43,246 nucleotides of DNA from an uncultured Clostridia bacterium. Its GTDB lineage: Bacteria > Bacillota > Clostridia > Oscillospirales > Oscillospiraceae. Of this stretch, positions 14,788 through 23,510 are shown in pieces. The position numbers and the translations under genes are program-made. The notes below the pieces were generated by a model, which made no database searches, was not told the DNA's origin, and was given only the letters and a program-made list of their open reading frames with translations. The stretch is taken from assembly GCA_945873695.1 (NCBI GenBank), contig CAMCDX010000003.1, positions 1 to 43,246 on the forward strand, read 5' to 3'. How positions within the stretch are numbered: position 1 is the first letter of the stretch; every line of letters starts with the position of its first letter.

Positions 14788-17241
14788 TCACTCCATGGTG
14801 TTGCAGTCCACAAACAGATTCGATCCGCGGTTGGCGCGGTCGTTGGCAAATTCTTTCAGCAGCCAGCTGAGCTTTTCCCGGGTGGTCTTATCATTCTTCC
14901 CTACCAGGGTCAGCCGGTAGCGGTAGCGGTTGTTCAGCTTCAGTACAGGCGCCGGAGCGGGGCCCAGCACTTCCGTGTCCGGCTGGTCCGCGAAGAGCTG
15001 TCGCAGCAGCTCCCGGACCCGGGCAGCGGACCGCAGCACGTCCCCCTCCTCTAGTCCGGAGACGGTGAGAGTAAACAGATCCGCGAAGGGCGGATACCGC
15101 CGCAGACGGCGCATCCGGATCTCGCCTTCGTAAAAGCCGCGGTAGTCCTGCCGGGCGGCGCACTGGATGACGTCGTTTTCCGGCGTGTAGGTCTGGATGA
15201 CGGCCCGGCCCTCTTTGGTGCCCCGGCCCGCCCGGCCCACCACCTGAGTCAGCAGGCTGAAGGTCCGCTCGGCGGCCCGGTAATTGTCCACGTACAAAGA
15301 AAGGTCCGCCGCCAGGACGCCCACCAGGGTCACGTTCTCAAAATCCAGCCCCTTGGCCACCATCTGGGTGCCCAGGAGGATGGGGACACGCTCCTGCTCG
15401 AAGCGGCGCAGGATGGGCTCGTGGCCGGAGGCGGCAGTGTCGGCGTCCATCCGCAGGATACCGGTCTCCGGAAACAGCTGCCGCAGTTCCTCCTCCACCT
15501 TCTGGGTGCCGGTGCCCACGTGCTTCATGATGCCGCCGCAGATGGGGCAATCGTCAATGGCCCGCTCGGAATGGCCGCAGTAGTGGCACATCAGCCGCCC
15601 ATTGGCGGAGTGGTACGTCATGGCCACGCTGCACCGGGGGCACTCCGGCACGTGGCCGCACTCTCCGCACAGCAGCATACGGCTGCTGCCCCGGCGGTTG
15701 AGAAACAGGATGCTCTGTTCCCCACGGCTGAGGTTCAGCTCCAGCTGCCGCCGGAGGTCTTCGCCGATCAGCCCTGGGTTGCCCGCCCGAATCTCCTGCC
15801 GCAGGTCGGCGATGACCACCCGGGGTAAGGCGTGGGCGTTGTATCGCTGACGGAGCAGTGCGTGGTGATACGTCCCCTGCTCCGCCGCCCAGGCCGTCTC
15901 CACAGAGGGAGTGGCGGAACCCAGGACTAGTGTAGCCTTCTCCCGGCCGCAGAGGTATTTGGCGATGTCCCGGGTGTGATACCGGGGCGGATTTTCCGAC
16001 TGATAGCTGGATTCCTGCTCCTCGTCCAGGATGATGAGGCCCAGGTTTTTCAAGGGGGCAAAGATGGCGGACCGGGTGCCCAGCACCACCCGTACCTCCC
16101 CCCGGCGGATGCGTTTCCACTGGTCATACCGCTCTGTCATGCGGAGGGAGCTGTGGAGCATCACCACGTCGTTTCCGAAATAGGAGGAGAATTTCCGCAT
16201 CATCTGAGGCGTCAGTATGATCTCAGGCACCAGCACCATGGCGGTCTTTCCCCTGTTCAGTATTTCCTGAACGAGGCGAAGATAGACCTGGGTCTTGCCG
16301 CTGCCGGTGACACCCTCCAAAAGGACCGCCTCCGGCTTCTCGGTCTCCGTCAAGGCCATAATCCGGTCAAAGGCTGCCTGCTGCTCCTCACTGAGCACGA
16401 TGGGCGGTCCCGGTTCAATGTCGGAGAGCGGCGACAGCCGCAGCTCCTCCTCGGCGGAAAAGACCAACAGCCCTGCCTGCTCCATAGCCCGGAGAGTCCG
16501 GGTGGAAGCGCCGGTGAAGTAGCAGATATCCGCCGTGGAGGCCCGGCCGGTGGCGGCCAGCAGCCGCACCACCTCGTACCGGGCGGGAGACGACCGGCGT
16601 CGGGCTTCCGTGAGGGCCAGAGCGTCCTCGGGAGGCACCGCCAGCGCCGCCATCCGGCGCTTCTTATCACCGATCTTCCGCTTGCCGGTGGTCTCACAAA
16701 CAACGACGCCCACCTTTCGCAAAGCCTTCAGGGTGGCGCCGACCTCTTCTCCGCAGGCGTCTTTCAGTGTCTCCAGATCAGCAGAGCCTCCGTGGGCAAA
16801 CAGCACGTCCAGCACCGCCGGAGCGCGTTTGAGCTTCTCGGCGATCTGATAGGCCTTCTCCTTGTCCATCCCCTCCACCAGACGCCAGGTCTCCAGTAGG
16901 CGGTACCACAGCCCGGTGGGCAGGATGGTCTTCACGGCCTCGTACAGCGTGCAGAAGTACCGCTGCCGCATCCAGAGCGCCAGGGCGATGCCGTCCTCGT
17001 CCAGCACCGGGGCACTGTCCAGCAGGCTGTCCAGTGGCTTCAGTCCCGGCAGCTTTTCGCCCCGGGTCCTGGCCAGGACGATGCCCTCGCTGACCCGATT
17101 TCCCCGGCCAAAGGGCACCGTCACCCGGACGCCGGGGACGGCCTGCTCCGCCAGCTCCGGCGGCACCAGATAGTCGTATGGCTTGTCAATGGAATAGGGC
17201 GCGGCGCTGACCGCGATTTTGACGATCTCAGCGGTCTCCAT
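14788..17241 (-). CDS. priA: Primosomal helicase PriA
   Basis: Replication-restart DNA helicase, 817 residues. The N-terminal DNA-binding domain precedes Walker A (GVTGSGKTQ, about 310-318) and the DEEQ box. The zinc-binding insert has paired cysteines (CGECGHVPECPRC and CHYCGH...CPICGG), and helicase C-terminal motifs with QVVGRAGR follow. AAGGAGGGG precedes ATG 17241. It lies between rpoZ and def, as in many Firmicutes. Confidence 0.97.
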   Translation of the reverse strand: METAEIVKIAVSAAPYSIDKPYDYLVPPELAEQAVPGVRVTVPFGRGNRVSEGIVLARTRGEKLPGLKPLDSLLDSAPVLDEDGIALALWMRQRYFCTLYEAVKTILPTGLWYRLLETWRLVEGMDKEKAYQIAEKLKRAPAVLDVLFAHGGSADLETLKDACGEEVGATLKALRKVGVVVCETTGKRKIGDKKRRMAALAVPPEDALALTEARRRSSPARYEVVRLLAATGRASTADICYFTGASTRTLRAMEQAGLLVFSAEEELRLSPLSDIEPGPPIVLSEEQQAAFDRIMALTETEKPEAVLLEGVTGSGKTQVYLRLVQEILNRGKTAMVLVPEIILTPQMMRKFSSYFGNDVVMLHSSLRMTERYDQWKRIRRGEVRVVLGTRSAIFAPLKNLGLIILDEEQESSYQSENPPRYHTRDIAKYLCGREKATLVLGSATPSVETAWAAEQGTYHHALLRQRYNAHALPRVVIADLRQEIRAGNPGLIGEDLRRQLELNLSRGEQSILFLNRRGSSRMLLCGECGHVPECPRCSVAMTYHSANGRLMCHYCGHSERAIDDCPICGGIMKHVGTGTQKVEEELRQLFPETGILRMDADTAASGHEPILRRFEQERVPILLGTQMVAKGLDFENVTLVGVLAADLSLYVDNYRAAERTFSLLTQVVGRAGRGTKEGRAVIQTYTPENDVIQCAARQDYRGFYEGEIRMRRLRRYPPFADLFTLTVSGLEEGDVLRSAARVRELLRQLFADQPDTEVLGPAPAPVLKLNNRYRYRLTLVGKNDKTTREKLSWLLKEFANDRANRGSNLFVDCNTME

Positions 17242-17274
17242 GCCTCGCCCCTCCTTTGTCCGCGTGTGGGATGA

Positions 17275-17493
17275 TCAGTCTTCCTCGATGGTCAGGTCCA
17301 TGCGGCTGGCATCCAGTTTGCCGTCGGCCACCTCGTGGATCGCCAGGGTCACCGGCTTTTCGTCCAGGTGCTCGCCGGTCTCCTCAGCGGTCTCGGCGAT
17401 CTGGCGGGCCCGGCGGGCCACCACGTTCACCAGCATGTAGCGGTTGGGGACGTAACTGGTCAGTTTATTCATAGCGGGATACAGCATTGACAT
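17275..17493 (-). CDS. rpoZ: RNA polymerase omega subunit
   Basis: Small subunit that helps assemble and stabilise RNA polymerase, 72 residues. The conserved part VPNRYMLVNVVARRARQI is near the N-terminus, with an acidic tail. AGGAAG precedes ATG 17493. The gmk-rpoZ-priA order is standard. Confidence 0.94.
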   Translation of the reverse strand: MSMLYPAMNKLTSYVPNRYMLVNVVARRARQIAETAEETGEHLDEKPVTLAIHEVADGKLDASRMDLTIEED

Positions 17494-17546
17494 AATATCT
17501 ACTTCCTATCTGCCTTTCGGCGAAAAATTTAACAGAATCAGATGGC

Positions 17547-18143
17547 TTACCGGCCGTTGATAATCTCCATACGCTCCTTGGGCTTGCAGTGCTCCGCCGT
17601 CATGATGGCGTTCAGCTCCTCCACAGCGTTCTCTACGGTGTCATTGATGACGAAGTAATCATAGGTGTGGGCGGTCTGGAACTCCACCTTGGCCCGGAGA
17701 AGCCGCTTCTGGATCTTCTCCTGGGAGTCGGTGCCCCGCTCGGTGAGCCGGCGCTCCAGCTCTGCCCAGCTGGGAGGAGCGATGAAGATGCGGACGGTGT
17801 CCGGCCGCTTGCTGGTGACCTGGATGGCACCCTGGACCTCGATGTCCAGAATCACGTCCTTGCCCTGGTCCATGGCTTCATCCACAAAACGCTTGGGAGT
17901 GCCATAGAAGTTTCCCACATACTCCGCATACTCCAGGAACTGGTCCATGGCGATCCACTTGCGGAAGGACTCCACATCCATAAAATGGTAGTGGATACCG
18001 TCCAGCTCACCGGGACGGGGGTCCCTGGTAGTGGCGGAAACGGAGAAATACACATTCGGCCGCTTCTCCATCAGGGCGCTGAGCACCGTGCTTTTGCCCA
18101 CGCCGGAGGGGCCGGAGATGATAAAGGTCTTCCCTTTTTTCAT
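17547..18143 (-). CDS. gmk: Guanylate kinase
   Basis: Converts GMP to GDP with ATP, 198 residues. P-loop GPSGVGKS is at residues 11-18, followed by the GMP-binding SATTRDPRPGE motif and the usual lid region. It is 3 bases after remA, with a weak AGAGGAAC ribosome binding site inside the remA end, which suggests coupled translation. Confidence 0.97.
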   Translation of the reverse strand: MKKGKTFIISGPSGVGKSTVLSALMEKRPNVYFSVSATTRDPRPGELDGIHYHFMDVESFRKWIAMDQFLEYAEYVGNFYGTPKRFVDEAMDQGKDVILDIEVQGAIQVTSKRPDTVRIFIAPPSWAELERRLTERGTDSQEKIQKRLLRAKVEFQTAHTYDYFVINDTVENAVEELNAIMTAEHCKPKERMEIINGR

Positions 18144-18146
18144 GGC

Positions 18147-18398
18147 TTACTGTTCCTCTTCTTTCTCTGTCTGGCTCCTGGCGCCGAATTTTTCCGGCGG
18201 CAGGGCGGACAGCACCACATGGTCGCTGTCCATGATGAAGATGGAGGCGGTCTTCCGGCCATAGGTGGCGTCGATCAGCATGCCCCGCTCTCTCGTCTCC
18301 TGGACCATCCGCTTGATGGGGGCGGAGTCGGGGCTGACAATAGCCACCACCCGCTCGGCGGAGACCAGGTTGCCGAACCCGATGTTGATGAGCTTCAT
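18147..18398 (-). CDS. remA: RemA/DUF370-family DNA-binding regulator
   Basis: A small protein of the RemA family, 83 residues. RemA activates biofilm matrix and osmoprotection genes in B. subtilis as a DNA-binding ring; the role in Clostridia is not well known. The conserved start [20 protein letters not shown] and the DATYGRKT motif are present. It follows yicC by 10 bases and precedes gmk, the usual yicC-remA-gmk-rpoZ cluster. Confidence 0.93.
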   Translation of the reverse strand: MKLINIGFGNLVSAERVVAIVSPDSAPIKRMVQETRERGMLIDATYGRKTASIFIMDSDHVVLSALPPEKFGARSQTEKEEEQ

Positions 18399-18408
18399 AG
18401 TACCGCCC

Positions 18409-19287
18409 TCACTCGATGTTCTGGACCTGTTCCCGCATCTTCTCCACCTCGGCCTTCAGATTGACCACCACCTGAGCGATGGTCACATCATTGCACTTGG
18501 AGCCGATGGTGTTGGATTCCCGGTTGACCTCCTGGATGAGGAAGTCCATTTTCCGTCCCATGGGCTGGTCGGATTCCAGCATGGTCCGCAGCTGGGCCAC
18601 GTGGCTCCGCAGGCGGACGGTCTCCTCGTCCACAGCAACCTTGTCGGCGTAGATGGCAGCCTCGGTCAGGATACGCTGGGGGTCGATGGTGGTGCTTTGC
18701 AGCACCTCCTGCATCCGGGCGGTCAGCTTTTGGCGGTACTCCGCCACCGTCTCCGGGGAGCGCTCCTCCACCTGGGCGGTGCAGCTGAGGATGGTATCCA
18801 GCCGGCTGCCGATGTCCTCTGCCAGCTTTTCGCCCTCCACAGCCCGCATAGCGTTATAGGCCGCCAGGGCCTCTTCCAGCACCGCGCACAGGTCGGCGCT
18901 GACAGTCTCCAGGTCCTCGTCCGCCTTGGTGACGGTGAGAACGTCCGGGAACCGGGACAGCGTCTCCGGCGTCACCTGGGATGCTGTGCCGCAGACCTCC
19001 GCCAGTTCATTCAGCGCCGCCACATAGCTGGCGGCCAGCTCCCGGTTGACAGAGACCTTGGCCACGTCAGCGGCGGAGGCGTCCACCGTGATGAACACAT
19101 CCACCTTGCCCCGGGAGACGGCCTTCTGGACGCACTGCTTCACCGCATCCTCGGCAAAAGCGTACATCCGGGGCATCTTTACGGTGCAGTCCAGATAGCG
19201 GTTGTTGACGGACCGGACCTCCACGGTGATGTCCCGCTTGTGGAGCTCCTGCCTTGCCCGGCCATAGCCGGTCATGCTCTTGATCAT
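18409..19287 (-). CDS. yicC: YicC/YloC family endoribonuclease
   Basis: Family member of YicC, described as an endoribonuclease in E. coli; 292 residues. It starts with the hallmark [11 protein letters not shown] and ends with the conserved DUF1732 part ([16 protein letters not shown]). The frame extends far upstream into the J-domain gene region, but ATG 19287 with AGAGAGGGAG upstream is the family start. Confidence 0.95.
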   Translation of the reverse strand: MIKSMTGYGRARQELHKRDITVEVRSVNNRYLDCTVKMPRMYAFAEDAVKQCVQKAVSRGKVDVFITVDASAADVAKVSVNRELAASYVAALNELAEVCGTASQVTPETLSRFPDVLTVTKADEDLETVSADLCAVLEEALAAYNAMRAVEGEKLAEDIGSRLDTILSCTAQVEERSPETVAEYRQKLTARMQEVLQSTTIDPQRILTEAAIYADKVAVDEETVRLRSHVAQLRTMLESDQPMGRKMDFLIQEVNRESNTIGSKCNDVTIAQVVVNLKAEVEKMREQVQNIE

Positions 19288-19306
19288 GTTCCTACTCCCT
19301 CTCTCT

Positions 19307-19936
19307 TTAACAGCAGAGCCAGTATCCGCCGCCGTTGCACAGCGTGTAGAGGCAACACAGCGCCAGGCAGGGATTGCCACCGCACATCTCCGTGCCGAAG
19401 GGGCTTCCTCCCGGACGATAAGCCGTTTGGCTGCCGTTTTCCATGAAATCCAGGGCCTGCCGGTACTCGGCGTTGCCGGGGTCCATCTGACAGGCGGTCT
19501 GGTAATAGCGTTTCGCCTCGTCCATCCAGCCCCGGCGGTAGCACACGGCGCCCCGGAGGAAATTCCACTCGGCGTTATGGTCGCTGTAATTGGCCAGCAG
19601 CGCCTCCGCACGGGTCAGGTCGCCGCTGCTGATGGCCACCCGGACCTGCTGGAGCACGGAACTGGTAGACTGGCCGCCGTACTGCCGGTAGGACGTGCCG
19701 CCGTAGCCGTAAGCGCCGCCGGTGCCCGCCTGCTGATGGCCGCCGCCGCTGCGCTCCTTGGTGATCTGCTCGTAGGCGGCGTTGATCTCCTTCATCTTCT
19801 CCTGGGCCAGGTCCGCCAGGGGGTTGTCATGGTAGTTGTCCGGATGGTATTTCCGGGCCAGCTCCCGGTATGCCTTTTTGATTTCTTCGTCGGAGGCGTT
19901 TTCCGACACGCCCAAAATTTGATAGGGATCGTTCAT
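19307..19936 (-). CDS. J-domain protein with TPR-like segment and Cys-rich tail
   Basis: A DnaJ-like cochaperone, 209 residues. The J domain (about 1-65) has the HPD signature at 31-33. A Gly/Tyr/Gln-rich linker follows, then a TPR-like helical segment (about 105-165: [32 protein letters not shown]). The last 25 residues are rich in cysteine ([16 protein letters not shown]). There is no DnaJ zinc finger or client-binding domain, so it is not canonical DnaJ. The partner is unknown. AGGAAG precedes ATG. Confidence 0.85.
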   Translation of the reverse strand: MNDPYQILGVSENASDEEIKKAYRELARKYHPDNYHDNPLADLAQEKMKEINAAYEQITKERSGGGHQQAGTGGAYGYGGTSYRQYGGQSTSSVLQQVRVAISSGDLTRAEALLANYSDHNAEWNFLRGAVCYRRGWMDEAKRYYQTACQMDPGNAEYRQALDFMENGSQTAYRPGGSPFGTEMCGGNPCLALCCLYTLCNGGGYWLCC

Positions 19937-19945
19937 GTGGCTTCC

Positions 19946-20839
19946 TCAATCCTTGTCTTTCTTTCTCTCATCCCACGCGTGCCGGCGCCGGCGGAAGGTC
20001 CCGTCCAGCACCGCTTTCCCAACGTGAAACAGTCCTGTGTATAGCGTGCGCTCCAGCAGCGGCTGCCATTCCCCGAAATCCCACAGCTCGAAGGCCGTGG
20101 CGCACATGTGGATAGAGTGGTCCAGGGTCTGTGCGAATTCATGGCGGCTCTCCGCCGTCCAGGCGCCGTCCTCGAGACCAAACCGCAGGGCCACGGGGTT
20201 GTAGTTTCCGCTCTCCGCGTCCTTTTTCAAGTCGTCCGCCGCGTCCACCAGATAGACCCACCGGCCCAGGTGGTATAAAAGCTGTCCCAGCACTCGCCGC
20301 CGGACGGGGTCCTCCAGTTCCTCCGCCGCAGCGCCCAACAGCGCCGCGAAGGCGTCCGCCGCCCGGTCCATGGAGGGACACTTCTCAAGCTCCAGCGCTC
20401 CCAGCAGCGCCAGCTGTTCCCGGGTCCGCCGGTCGAAGCCGTGCCGGGCCGCCGCCGCCTTTCGGTAGGCGGGTTCCAGCACAGCGGACAGGCTCCGGTA
20501 CTTGAGGCCATGGAGCCAGTCGTGGTCCGCCACGCCGTCCCGCAGCTGCCAGTAGGCCAGGATCACGCTCTCGTCGGCGGCCAGCTCCATAGCGCTGTCC
20601 GGCTCCAGGAACTCCCGCTTTTTCAGAGGGCTGGCGAAACACCGCCGGCTGTCCACGGCCCGGGGACCGCCCTCCGACAGCAGGATCGCCAGAAAGGTGA
20701 AGTCATAGTTCAAAATGAATCGGGCCGCCGGGCCGTAACGACGTCCCAGAGTGTGGCACAGTCCACAGTAGGCCCGCCGGAACCGCTCCGCCTCCTCCTG
20801 AGGCAATTCCCCCAGGGGCGGCAGCACATAGCCAAACAT
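19946..20839 (-). CDS. DUF5685 family protein
   Basis: Uncharacterised family found in Clostridia, 297 residues. The N-terminal CxxC in AYCGLCHTLGRRYG and the following FILNYDFTFLAILL stretch mark the family; the rest is mostly alpha-helical. Conserved Cys and His residues could bind a metal, but I know of no assigned function. The start ATG 20839 is 4 bases after the RseC-like gene and gives the family start MFGYVLPPL. It is followed closely by the J-domain gene. Confidence 0.85.
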   Translation of the reverse strand: MFGYVLPPLGELPQEEAERFRRAYCGLCHTLGRRYGPAARFILNYDFTFLAILLSEGGPRAVDSRRCFASPLKKREFLEPDSAMELAADESVILAYWQLRDGVADHDWLHGLKYRSLSAVLEPAYRKAAAARHGFDRRTREQLALLGALELEKCPSMDRAADAFAALLGAAAEELEDPVRRRVLGQLLYHLGRWVYLVDAADDLKKDAESGNYNPVALRFGLEDGAWTAESRHEFAQTLDHSIHMCATAFELWDFGEWQPLLERTLYTGLFHVGKAVLDGTFRRRRHAWDERKKDKD

Positions 20840-20843
20840 CCGC

Positions 20844-21251
20844 TCAGAACAAGCGGACGATGGTGAAGCGAAGGCCGCCCTGCCTGCGCAGCTTGCGGTC
20901 ATAGGCCACCGCCGCCAGGATGCCCACCACGAATCCGGCGGCAGCCGTCAGATACCGCAGCGCCTCACTCTCCATGGAAAGGGTGGCCAGATATCCGGCC
21001 AGGAACAGCACCACCGGCGTCAGATACACCAGGGCCACAATGCGCAGCATCTTCTGGGTGCTGCTCTCCACCACCACCTTCTGTCCCGGCTGGGCGCCGA
21101 TGGGGTTGTCCGCCGTGGCGTGGACCGCCGCGCCGGAGACACCGCAGCCGGCGCACTCCTCACAGTCGTGTCCGCAGGCGGACTTCCGGGGCACGGAGAT
21201 CTCCGCATGATGGTTGTCAATGATTCGTTCAACAGTCGCGATCTGGGTCAT
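20844..21251 (-). CDS. RseC/SoxR-reducing-system family membrane protein
   Basis: A 135-residue RseC-family protein. The cytoplasmic N-terminus carries a Cys cluster (CGHDCEECAGCG, residues about 26-37), and two membrane helices follow (about 72-90 and 95-115). In Proteobacteria the family acts in SoxR reduction or sigma-E control; in Firmicutes it is often near Rnf genes, which are absent here. AGGAG lies 7 bases before ATG 21251; a GTG at 21257 overlapping the cdaR stop is less well placed. Confidence 0.85.
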   Translation of the reverse strand: MTQIATVERIIDNHHAEISVPRKSACGHDCEECAGCGVSGAAVHATADNPIGAQPGQKVVVESSTQKMLRIVALVYLTPVVLFLAGYLATLSMESEALRYLTAAAGFVVGILAAVAYDRKLRRQGGLRFTIVRLF

Positions 21252-21253
21252 GG

Positions 21254-22534
21254 TCACTCTCCTGTGTGATTGGGTTCATTCTCTTCCGTCAGCTCCCGGA
21301 TGTTCACCCGGACCTGGTAAGTGCCGGAGACGCCGATATCTCCGCTGGTCTCCACCAGCACCCTGGCAGGCACCGTGTAGCCGCCGGCGGCAGCGCTGTA
21401 ATCCGTCAGGTCCGCCACCACCAGGATGTCCGCACCCGAGACAGCAGCCACATCATCGGCGGTGCCGAAAATGACGACCTCCAGCTCTTCGGTCAGCACC
21501 TCGGCGTTCTTGCCCTCCGGCACGTTCTCGCACACGAACTGGCTGGCAATCAGGCTGGCGCTGGTCATATCCTTGAAGGAGGCCTTCAGGCTGGCCCAGG
21601 TGACGCCGCTGAGGTTCTCACAGCCCTCAGGGATGGGGATGGAGTAGTTGTACTCACTGGAGCTCCGCAGGTTCGCCAGATTGAACTCGCCCAGGGAGAT
21701 GCTGTCGATGGCCCGCAGGCGGTCGGCGTCGCCGTAGACCCGGATACTCTTGGGCTGGATCTCCCAGCTGACATTGTCTTCACTGGCGCCGGGGGATTCG
21801 ATAAAGCTGATGGTCAGGGGCAGCTCCTTGGTCATGTTCACCGGCAGGGTGGCCTGGACCTGCTCCACGGAGGCGTGGATGGCGCTGTCCTCGATGACGT
21901 TGCCGTTCTTGTCATAGAACTGGTAGTTCAGGGACTGGGAAACGGTGGACTCCGCGTTATCCAGATTAATGGTGACCATGGCGTAGCTCACCGGCTCGAT
22001 GGACTCCGCCTGGCCCCGGATCTCGATGACGGCCGGGGAAAGCACCAGCTCGCCGGCGGTATAACCCTCCGCCACGCTGCCCACGTACTCCGTCCGGATC
22101 TCCACTTCCTTGCTGTTCAGCTCGCCGATGTTGACCCGCACCATGTAGGCGCTGGCATCCACCTGTTTGTAATCACTGGTGGAGACGCCCCGGGGGAAGA
22201 CCAGCTTGTAGTTCGTCAGGTTCTGAACGCCTGTGGTAGTGACGGTGGACAGGTCCACCCGGACCTTGAGGTCCGAGGGGTCCAGCTTGGCGATGTTCCA
22301 TCGGGTGCCCTCCAACGTAACGCTGAGGCTGGTGTCCGTCCCCTCCTCCAGACGCATGAGGCCCCGATCCGCCAGGACCGTGTCCTCATAGGTAAATTCA
22401 ATGGGGATGTCCTTGAACTCCTTGGTGACTACCCGGTCATTGGATACGTCCACATAGATCCAGATGACCACTGCTACCAGGATGGAAAGTGCCATGTACA
22501 GACTCTTGCGCTTGCTCATCTTACTCTTCATCAT
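21254..22534 (-). CDS. cdaR: CdaR, YbbR-domain regulator of diadenylate cyclase
   Basis: Membrane-anchored regulator of CdaA, 426 residues. An N-terminal membrane helix (about 11-29) is followed by tandem extracellular YbbR domains to the C-terminus. In Bacillus and Listeria it modulates the c-di-AMP cyclase encoded beside it. The start overlaps the end of cdaA by 14 bases, with GGGAGG 5 bases upstream. The usual third partner glmM is not in this window. Confidence 0.92.
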   Translation of the reverse strand: MMKSKMSKRKSLYMALSILVAVVIWIYVDVSNDRVVTKEFKDIPIEFTYEDTVLADRGLMRLEEGTDTSLSVTLEGTRWNIAKLDPSDLKVRVDLSTVTTTGVQNLTNYKLVFPRGVSTSDYKQVDASAYMVRVNIGELNSKEVEIRTEYVGSVAEGYTAGELVLSPAVIEIRGQAESIEPVSYAMVTINLDNAESTVSQSLNYQFYDKNGNVIEDSAIHASVEQVQATLPVNMTKELPLTISFIESPGASEDNVSWEIQPKSIRVYGDADRLRAIDSISLGEFNLANLRSSSEYNYSIPIPEGCENLSGVTWASLKASFKDMTSASLIASQFVCENVPEGKNAEVLTEELEVVIFGTADDVAAVSGADILVVADLTDYSAAAGGYTVPARVLVETSGDIGVSGTYQVRVNIRELTEENEPNHTGE

Positions 22535-23405
22535 CCGTACCTCCCATCTTCTTGGTGCGCAGGAGGCTCAGGAGGGGGAACTTCTGCTTGTCCGCTCCGC
22601 TGTCCTCCTGGGGCAGCAGTTCGTTGCGCAGGAGGTTTTCCAGCGTCTCCGGTTTCAGGTGGCGCTTCAGCATGCCGCCAATGGCCACGGAGATGGAGCC
22701 GGTCTCCTCGGACACGATGACCACCACGGCATCGGAGTTTTCGCTCATCCCGATGCCGGCCCGGTGGCGCATCCCCAAGTCCCGGGAGAGGTTCACGTTT
22801 TTGCTGAGAGGCAGCATGCACCCGGCGCCCAGGACCCGTCCGTGGCGGACGATGACGGCGCCGTCGTGCATGGGAGCCTTCACGAAGAAGATGTTTTTCA
22901 AAAGCTCGCTGGAGACAGAGGCGTCCAGCACCGTGCCGCTGCGGACCATGTCGTCCAGCAGAATCTCCCGCTCAAACACGATCAGGGCGCCGGTGCGGGA
23001 CTGGGACATCTCGGAACAGGCCAGCACCGTCTGGCCGATGGTGGCCTCCATGACGTTCCCGGCCTCCGAGTGGGCGAAAAAGGCGATGAAGCGGCGGCTG
23101 CCCATCTGCTCCAATACCCGGCGGATCTCCGGCTGGAACAGGATGATCAGCGCCAGAATGCCCATGTTGGCCATAGTGCTCATGATATAATAGATACCGT
23201 GCAGCTGGAACAGGTAGCTCAGCAGCAGCGCCGCGAAAAATACGAACAGACCCTTCAGCAGGCTGGCGGCCTTGGTGCTCTGGACCAGGACCAGGATCTT
23301 GTAGAGCACGAAGACCATGATGGCGATGTCCAGCAGGTCCGTGACCTGGATCGTCAGCAGATACCGGAGGATGACCGCCGGCAGCTCCGCGAATTTCAAT
23401 TCCAT
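22521..23405 (-). CDS. cdaA: Diadenylate cyclase CdaA
   Basis: Membrane enzyme that makes c-di-AMP from two ATP, 294 residues. Three membrane helices (about 12-92) precede the DAC domain with DGA (181-183) and RHR (213-215) active-site motifs. c-di-AMP controls potassium and osmolyte transport and wall balance. A SigA promoter lies 40-70 bases upstream. It heads the long co-directional run that ends at the rsgA terminator. Confidence 0.96.
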   Translation of the reverse strand: MELKFAELPAVILRYLLTIQVTDLLDIAIMVFVLYKILVLVQSTKAASLLKGLFVFFAALLLSYLFQLHGIYYIMSTMANMGILALIILFQPEIRRVLEQMGSRRFIAFFAHSEAGNVMEATIGQTVLACSEMSQSRTGALIVFEREILLDDMVRSGTVLDASVSSELLKNIFFVKAPMHDGAVIVRHGRVLGAGCMLPLSKNVNLSRDLGMRHRAGIGMSENSDAVVVIVSEETGSISVAIGGMLKRHLKPETLENLLRNELLPQEDSGADKQKFPLLSLLRTKKMGGTDDEE

Positions 23406-23444
23406 ATCGACTTCATCATCCCTTTCAGGCCATGAATACTATAG

Positions 23445-23473
23445 ATTATATAAAATAACCTTGTAGATTGCAA
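23445..23473 (-). promoter_or_regulatory. SigA promoter of cdaA
   Basis: TTGCAA (23468-23473), a 17-base spacer and a perfect TATAAT (23445-23450) on the minus strand, in an AT-rich gap. The 23406-23510 interval contains nothing else evident; no clear terminator separates it from the desulfurase gene. Confidence 0.85.
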
Positions 23474-23510
23474 GGCAAACAGGGGGAAAATTCACGGTCT
23501 GTTCAGAAAA

